Shown here: piece by piece, positions 4,642-8,193 of the stretch
Position numbering within the stretch: position 1 is the first letter of the stretch
Layout: every line of letters begins with the position of its first letter
Assembly: GCA_025999735.1 (NCBI GenBank)
Contig: BNXR01000086.1
Span: 1 to 8,193 of the forward strand
Direction of reading: 5' to 3'
From: Bacteroidia bacterium
GTDB lineage: Bacteria; Bacteroidota; Bacteroidia; Bacteroidales; Marinifilaceae
DNA: 8,193 bases
Notes under the pieces: generated by a model
What the model was told of the DNA's origin: nothing
The model's database searches: none
Seen by the model: the letters and a program-made list of their open reading frames with translations, nothing else
Program-made: the position numbers and the translations under genes

Positions 4642-6222
4642 ATGTTTACATCAAAACAAATAAAACAACTCATTCCACAAGGTGAAACCACCACCGTCCA
4701 ATTCAAAATCCGCTCTGAGGATGCCTATAAATTGGGAGTAGAAATGGTCGCTTTCAGCAATACGCAAGGTGGAATATTGGTCGTTGGTGTGGACGACAAG
4801 ACTGGAGTTATTTCCGGCTTATCATTTGAGGAAATCCAACAAACCAATGCACTCCTCGTCAATGCCGCATCCGAAAATGTGAAGCCCGCAATCGTAATCA
4901 CTACCGAAACGATAAACGTTGACGGACAAAATATTATCGTTGCGACTATCCACAAAGGAAAAGACAAACCGTACAAAGACAACAGAGGCATTATTTGGGT
5001 AAAAAACGGCTCGGACAAGCGCAAAGTATTTTCAAATGCCGAATTGCGCGTAATGATGCAAAGCTGCGGAAGTCTTTCCGCCGATTGCGACAGCGTAGAA
5101 GGCACAGCGTACAGAGATATTTCGGAACAAACGCTCAAAAATTTCCTTTACGAACGATACACCGAAGAGTGTAAAAAGGCAGGCATTGCCAATGATAAGG
5201 TGTTAGACAGGGGCATGGATGAAATCGTTCAGGCGATTGACAAAAATTTCACTATTGAGAAACTATTGCAAAACCTGCAATTGATGGATACAAGTGGACA
5301 ACTTACCCTATCGGGACTTCTTTTATTGGGCAAAAGTATTCAACGGTACAGACAGGTTTTTACAATCAAATGCGTGTCGTTTGTCGGGAATACAGAGGCA
5401 AGTACCCAATTTCGTGACAAGATGCGCGACCGCGATGTAGAAGGTAATTTGCTTGTTCAGTACAACGCCGCCATTTCGTTTGTTACCCGAAATTTGAAAA
5501 CCATTCAGGTTGAAAAAGGATTTAACACGCAGGGACAGTTAGAAATACCGCTCGAAGTATTTGTTGAACTATTGACGAATGCCTTAGTCCATCGGGATTA
5601 TTACATCAATTCGCCCATTCGTCTGTTTATTTTCGACAACAGGATTGAGATACATTCGCCGGGAATTTTGCCCGATGGCGTTACCGAAGAAAGCATAAAA
5701 CAGGGGATTTCCGTTCCCCGCAATAAATTGCTTTTTGAAAATGCAAAAGACATCCTGCCGTACACGGGTATCGGAAGTGGCATTATGCGGGCAATGCAGA
5801 GTTATGACAGGATTTCATTCAAGAATGATTTTGTGAGGGAAGAATTTATTACGACTTTGAAACGAGATGAGGTACTGGAAGAATTGATAGTTGACACTGC
5901 AAATGATACTGTAAATAATACTGTAAATGATACTGTAAATGATACTGTAAATGATACTGTAAATGATACTGTAAATGATACTGTAAATGATACTGTAAAT
6001 GATACTGTAAATGATACTGTAAATGATACTGTAAATGATACTGTAAATTTGAGTATTATAAAATTAATATCGGAAAACGCAGGAATAACATTAAACGGAA
6101 TTGCGGAAAAAATAGGAAAAACAAGAATTACAGTTATTCGCAGAATAGATAAACTCAAAGCCAAAGGCATTATTGAGCGCTTTGGTTCGGACAAAGCCGG
6201 CGGTTACCGAATAAAACCATAA
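4642..6222 (+). CDS. AlbA_2 (Schlafen-like) + GHKL-type ATPase + winged-helix regulator, COG2865 family
   Basis: The protein has 526 residues. Residues ~10-140 form an AlbA_2 domain (TTVQFK, VEMVAFSNTQGGILVVGVDD, GISGL-like block, GIIWVKNGSDKR). Residues ~300-400 form a C-terminal GHKL-type ATP-binding segment: the N-box ELLTNALVHRDY (309-320), IEIHSPGILPDG (335-346) and GIGSGIMRAM (376-385). A linker of twelve NDTV/NNTV tetrapeptides occupies 421-468. Residues ~470-526 are a winged helix (GITLNGIAEKIGKTRITVIR, RIDKLKAKGIIERFG). Members are annotated as putative transcriptional regulators or ATP-binding proteins in accessory islands; the target here is unknown. ATG 4642 gives the usual family start. 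An earlier start is unsupported. It stands alone between R1/P2 and R2. Confidence 0.88.
   Translation: MFTSKQIKQLIPQGETTTVQFKIRSEDAYKLGVEMVAFSNTQGGILVVGVDDKTGVISGLSFEEIQQTNALLVNAASENVKPAIVITTETINVDGQNIIVATIHKGKDKPYKDNRGIIWVKNGSDKRKVFSNAELRVMMQSCGSLSADCDSVEGTAYRDISEQTLKNFLYERYTEECKKAGIANDKVLDRGMDEIVQAIDKNFTIEKLLQNLQLMDTSGQLTLSGLLLLGKSIQRYRQVFTIKCVSFVGNTEASTQFRDKMRDRDVEGNLLVQYNAAISFVTRNLKTIQVEKGFNTQGQLEIPLEVFVELLTNALVHRDYYINSPIRLFIFDNRIEIHSPGILPDGVTEESIKQGISVPRNKLLFENAKDILPYTGIGSGIMRAMQSYDRISFKNDFVREEFITTLKRDEVLEELIVDTANDTVNNTVNDTVNDTVNDTVNDTVNDTVNDTVNDTVNDTVNDTVNDTVNLSIIKLISENAGITLNGIAEKIGKTRITVIRRIDKLKAKGIIERFGSDKAGGYRIKP
5902..6045 (+). repeat. In-frame 12-base tandem repeat, 12 units, encoding NDTV
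   Basis: The unit AATGATACTGTA is repeated twelve times without interruption. Only the second unit differs (AATAATACTGTA, giving NNTV). It lies inside the regulator gene, between the ATPase and the winged helix. Because the unit is a multiple of three, gain or loss of units changes linker length but not frame. The perfect identity suggests recent expansion by slippage. Confidence 0.97.
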
Positions 6223-6272
6223 TTTCCTCAACGGAAAGAAATATCTGTTCATACTGAAATCTTTCTGTCGCT

Positions 6273-6466
6273 CGCAGAGCAAACATCGCTGAATTTTTTA
6301 TTGAAAGAAAAAGCGTTCAACAAAAAAATCAGCGAAGATTGCAAATACCTCATAGCCATGAGCACCGTCACTCGCAGAGCAAATTCCGCTTAGCCAACCC
6401 ATTGAGGCTCGCACACGCGGAAATTGCTAATCAAATCACGGCAAAATCAATGGACTAAATTTTATC
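6273..6466 (+). repeat. Dispersed intergenic repeat R, copy 2 (R2)
   Basis: It matches R1 over nearly its whole length, from CGCAGAGCAAACATCGCT to GGACTAAATTTTATC, and begins 50 bases after the regulator's stop. It contains a second CGCAGAGCAAATTCCGCT half-unit (from 6374), and AGCAAATTCCGC (6378-6389) can pair with GCGGAAATTGCT (6417-6428). It is followed by AAGCGTTCCGC (6467-6477), which also occurs after R3. Beyond it, GCGTT..GCC-TTC-GGC-AACGC (6469-6489) forms a bulged hairpin. Confidence 0.8.
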
Positions 6467-6550
6467 AAGCGTTCCGCCTTCGGCAACGCACTAAATTGTG
6501 CACAGGCACATCGTTTTGAGTTAAAAAGGTGAGAGTTTAAGAAAAAAATG

Positions 6551-6558
6551 TAATTTTG
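6551..6558 (+). promoter_or_regulatory. -7 box (TAATTTTG) for the dinD operon
   Basis: An exact TAnnTTTG match preceded by ATG, as in P2 (ATGTAATTTTG), lies 39 bases before the ATG at 6598. No TTG sits at the normal distance, so the upstream element is weak. The box overlaps the alternative TTG start at 6556, which argues for the later ATG. Confidence 0.45.
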
Positions 6559-6597
6559 TCATGCCATTTGAAGATAGTAGTCACAAAAATTAATGCG

Positions 6598-7485
6598 ATG
6601 GATAAAGAATTAAAATCTTTTGAAGATATACGTCAAATTACAGATGCAGGTAAAGAATATTGGTTAGCACGCGATTTGCAAAAAACGCTTGGTTATGACA
6701 AATGGGAAAATTTCTCAAAAGTCATAGACCGTGCAATGCTTGCCTGCGATACTTCGGGATTTGATGTTAAAGACCATTTCCCCTATGTCAGGAAAATGGT
6801 AGAAATGCCGACCAAACCACGCAAAGGGATGGAAAAAATAGGTTTTCCTGATGTCGGGAAAACCAAAAGAATTATTGATTATCAACTTTCTCGTTACGCC
6901 TGCTATTTGATAGTTCAAAATGGCGACCCTCGAAAAGAACAAATTGCGCTTGGGCAAACCTATTTTGCCATTCAAACCTACCGGCAGGAGCTAAACGACA
7001 AATACAATCAACTTGCCGAAGATAAGAAACGTTTGCTATTGAGAGGCGACATCAAACAAATGAATCAACTTCTTGCAGAAGCCGCAAAGGGGGCAGGCAT
7101 TATTTCCAACGAAGAGTACGCCGTATTTCAAAATCGTGGTTATCAAGGCTTATACGGCGGACTTTCTGTCGCCGATATTCACTACAAAAAGGAACTTGAC
7201 GAAAAAGATAAAATTTTGGACTTTATGGGAAGTGAAGAAATGATTGCAAACTTGTTTCGTATTTCTCAAACACAAAGCAAAATTACAAGAGAAAGTATTA
7301 TCAATAAAGAACTTGCAAGTTATGCCCATTTCACTGTTGGAAAAGAAGTAAGAGAGGCAATCATGCGGCTTGGCGGTGTTATGCCCGAAGATTTACCAAC
7401 ACCCGAAAAAGGAATTATAGAACTCGAAAAAGAGGCAATAAAAAAATTGAAAGAGAAAAATAAGGAAATAATGACAGATGAATAA
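6598..7485 (+). CDS. dinD: DNA-damage-inducible protein D homologue
   Basis: The protein has 295 residues from ATG 6598. It aligns by eye with E. coli DinD (about 274 residues): YWLARDLQKTLGYDKWENF, DYQLSRYACYLIVQNGDPRK, ALGQTYFAIQTYRQEL, EDKKRLLLR, FQNRGYQGLYGGLSVADIH, ILDFMGSEEMIANLFRISQT and LGGVMPEDLPTPEKGI. The N-terminal ~130 residues resemble the BRO-N/Ant DNA-binding type. The E. coli protein is SOS-induced and inhibits RecA strand exchange; whether this one does is inferred. A loop after KMVEMP is longer than in E. coli. A TTG start at 6556 would add 14 residues (MSCHLKIVVTKINA) lacking family similarity and would overlap the -7 box, so I prefer 6598. The C-terminus is a Lys/Glu-rich helix. 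The next gene follows six bases on. Confidence 0.9.
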   Translation: MDKELKSFEDIRQITDAGKEYWLARDLQKTLGYDKWENFSKVIDRAMLACDTSGFDVKDHFPYVRKMVEMPTKPRKGMEKIGFPDVGKTKRIIDYQLSRYACYLIVQNGDPRKEQIALGQTYFAIQTYRQELNDKYNQLAEDKKRLLLRGDIKQMNQLLAEAAKGAGIISNEEYAVFQNRGYQGLYGGLSVADIHYKKELDEKDKILDFMGSEEMIANLFRISQTQSKITRESIINKELASYAHFTVGKEVREAIMRLGGVMPEDLPTPEKGIIELEKEAIKKLKEKNKEIMTDE

Positions 7486-7491
7486 ATAGCC

Positions 7492-7905
7492 ATGTTTGAT
7501 GAATTAAAAAGATACAAGAACAAAGGACATTTCTTTTTTCAAAAAGGCGATAGTCTCAGTGAGCAATCGAAGGATGTGCCGGATGCTCCCGGTGTATATT
7601 ATATTGTGAGGCTTAGCCGTGGCAAAGTAGATATTGTGTATATAGGCAACTCCGGCACCATGCAACAAAATGGCAAGTTCAAAGAGCAACTGTTGAGAGA
7701 AAGGCTTAACAATAAACAAGAAGAAATAAAATGTGAAGATTTTTTCAATGAAAAATTAGTAAAAGAGAACATTGACGGACTTGATATTTACTGGTTTGTT
7801 ACATTTGATGAAGACACACAAGATTTGCCAGATTATGTAGAAGGTTTATTATTGCAACGGTATTTTTCTACTTATAGGAAATTGCCGGCATGGAATAAGG
7901 AATAG
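7492..7905 (+). CDS. Small GIY-YIG-like protein, cotranscribed with dinD
   Basis: A 137-residue protein starts 6 bases after the dinD stop, so it is almost certainly in the same operon. Residues 33-55 read PGVYYIV...VDIVYIGNSG, the GIY and YIG strands of a GIY-YIG nuclease-like domain. R69/R71 (RERLNNK) may be the catalytic Arg, E117 (DYVEGLLLQRYF) the metal-binding Glu, and N135 (LPAWNKE) the terminal conserved Asn. All the usual positions can therefore be filled, at about the minimal domain size, with a ~25-residue N-terminal extension. It could be an endonuclease acting with DinD on damaged or foreign DNA, but no direct relative comes to mind and activity is unproven. Confidence 0.75.
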   Translation: MFDELKRYKNKGHFFFQKGDSLSEQSKDVPDAPGVYYIVRLSRGKVDIVYIGNSGTMQQNGKFKEQLLRERLNNKQEEIKCEDFFNEKLVKENIDGLDIYWFVTFDEDTQDLPDYVEGLLLQRYFSTYRKLPAWNKE

Positions 7906-7913
7906 TGTAGTGT

Positions 7914-8023
7914 CGCTCGCAGAGCAAATTCCGCTCAACCACCCATTGAAGCTCACACACGCGAAAATTGCTAATCCAATCACGGCAAAATCAGTGGACT
8001 AAATTTTATCTAATCCACCCACC
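7914..8023 (+). repeat. Dispersed intergenic repeat R, copy 3 (R3, second half only)
   Basis: It corresponds to the second half of R1 and R2: CGCTCGCAGAGCAAATTCCGCT, then CACCCATTGAAGCTCACACACG, AATTGCTAATC, GGACTAAATTTTATC and TAATCCACCCACC. It starts 9 bases after the GIY-YIG stop. A second GGACTAAATTTT (8036-8047) and AAGCGTTCCGC (8052-8062) follow, as at the end of R2. Confidence 0.75.
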
Positions 8024-8071
8024 CGCCCTTAATGGGACTAAATTTTCATAAAAGCGTTCCGCGAAGACAAA

Positions 8072-8132
8072 TAACATAATGTTCTGTTATAGAACAGCCC
8101 GAAGCGGTCAGTCCTATAACTACATTATGTTA
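8072..8132. repeat. Imperfect hairpin, possibly attC-like
   Basis: TAACATAATGT (8072-8082) pairs perfectly with ACATTATGTTA (8122-8132). Inside, after an unpaired 3-base/1-base step, GTTATAG (8086-8092) pairs with CTATAAC (8114-8120) around a 21-base loop. The right end reads GTTAAAT (8129-8135), which fits the integron GTTRRRY core. The left counterpart AAATAAC does not fit RYYYAAC. A further imperfect stem follows at 8159-8191 (GGCGCAAATCAA with TTTGATTGTGCC). No integrase gene is in view. Confidence 0.5.
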
Positions 8133-8193
8133 AATGTTCGCTACGCTCTAAAATCTAAGGCGCAAATCAACCGACTTCGTTTGATTGTGCCAA

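Noticed and set aside
5902..6045. CRISPR array
   Set aside because: The units are 12 bases, directly joined, without spacers and in frame with a protein.
5802..6194. Minus-strand ORF of repeated FTVS units
   Set aside because: It is only the reverse reading of the 12-base tandem repeat inside the regulator gene.
6556..6597. Upstream TTG start for dinD
   Set aside because: It overlaps the -7 box and adds residues without similarity to DinD; the ATG at 6598 matches the family start.

Overview
The window looks like accessory DNA from a member of the Bacteroidota. Evidence: several exact TAnnTTTG -7 boxes with a TTG about 19-23 bases upstream, weak or absent Shine-Dalgarno sequences before starts, AT-rich intergenic DNA, and gene families typical of that phylum. 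I cannot name a genus.

Left half (1-3268): two near-identical tandem genes encode secreted proteins with a CsgG/LpoB-like N-terminal domain, a polar linker and a C-terminal formylglycine-generating-enzyme-like (FGE-sulfatase, C-type-lectin fold) domain. The first is cut by the window start. The two genes match closely until their last ~40 codons, where about 25 base differences are packed into a GC-rich block and followed by 27 identical bases up to the stop. Every difference can be explained by randomised adenines in one shared template. This is the signature of a diversity-generating retroelement (DGR) variable region. Downstream, at 3074-3268, a 64-residue ORF carries what looks like the N-terminus and the C-terminus of a DGR-type reverse transcriptase with the catalytic palm missing. 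No template repeat is visible. I read the locus as a decayed DGR, or one whose targets are now diversified from elsewhere in the genome. A 53-residue small ORF and several palindromic intergenic repeats lie between the two target genes.

Right half (3269-8193): three single-direction units of similar layout. They carry a DUF1016/YhcG-like PD-(D/E)XK nuclease that lacks its usual middle part; an AlbA_2-ATPase-winged-helix regulator of the COG2865 type, with an in-frame array of twelve 12-base repeats; and a dinD homologue followed six bases later by a small GIY-YIG-like protein. Each unit is followed by a copy of the same 110-205 base noncoding repeat. The first two are also preceded by copies of the same promoter segment. 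The window closes with two imperfect hairpins, the first ending in a GTTRRRY-like site.

Taken together, this is a recombining accessory island: a retroelement-type receptor diversification locus beside a series of defence or stress-response genes in repeat-bounded modules. Two neighbouring genes (RT and DUF1016) both keep their ends and lack their middles.
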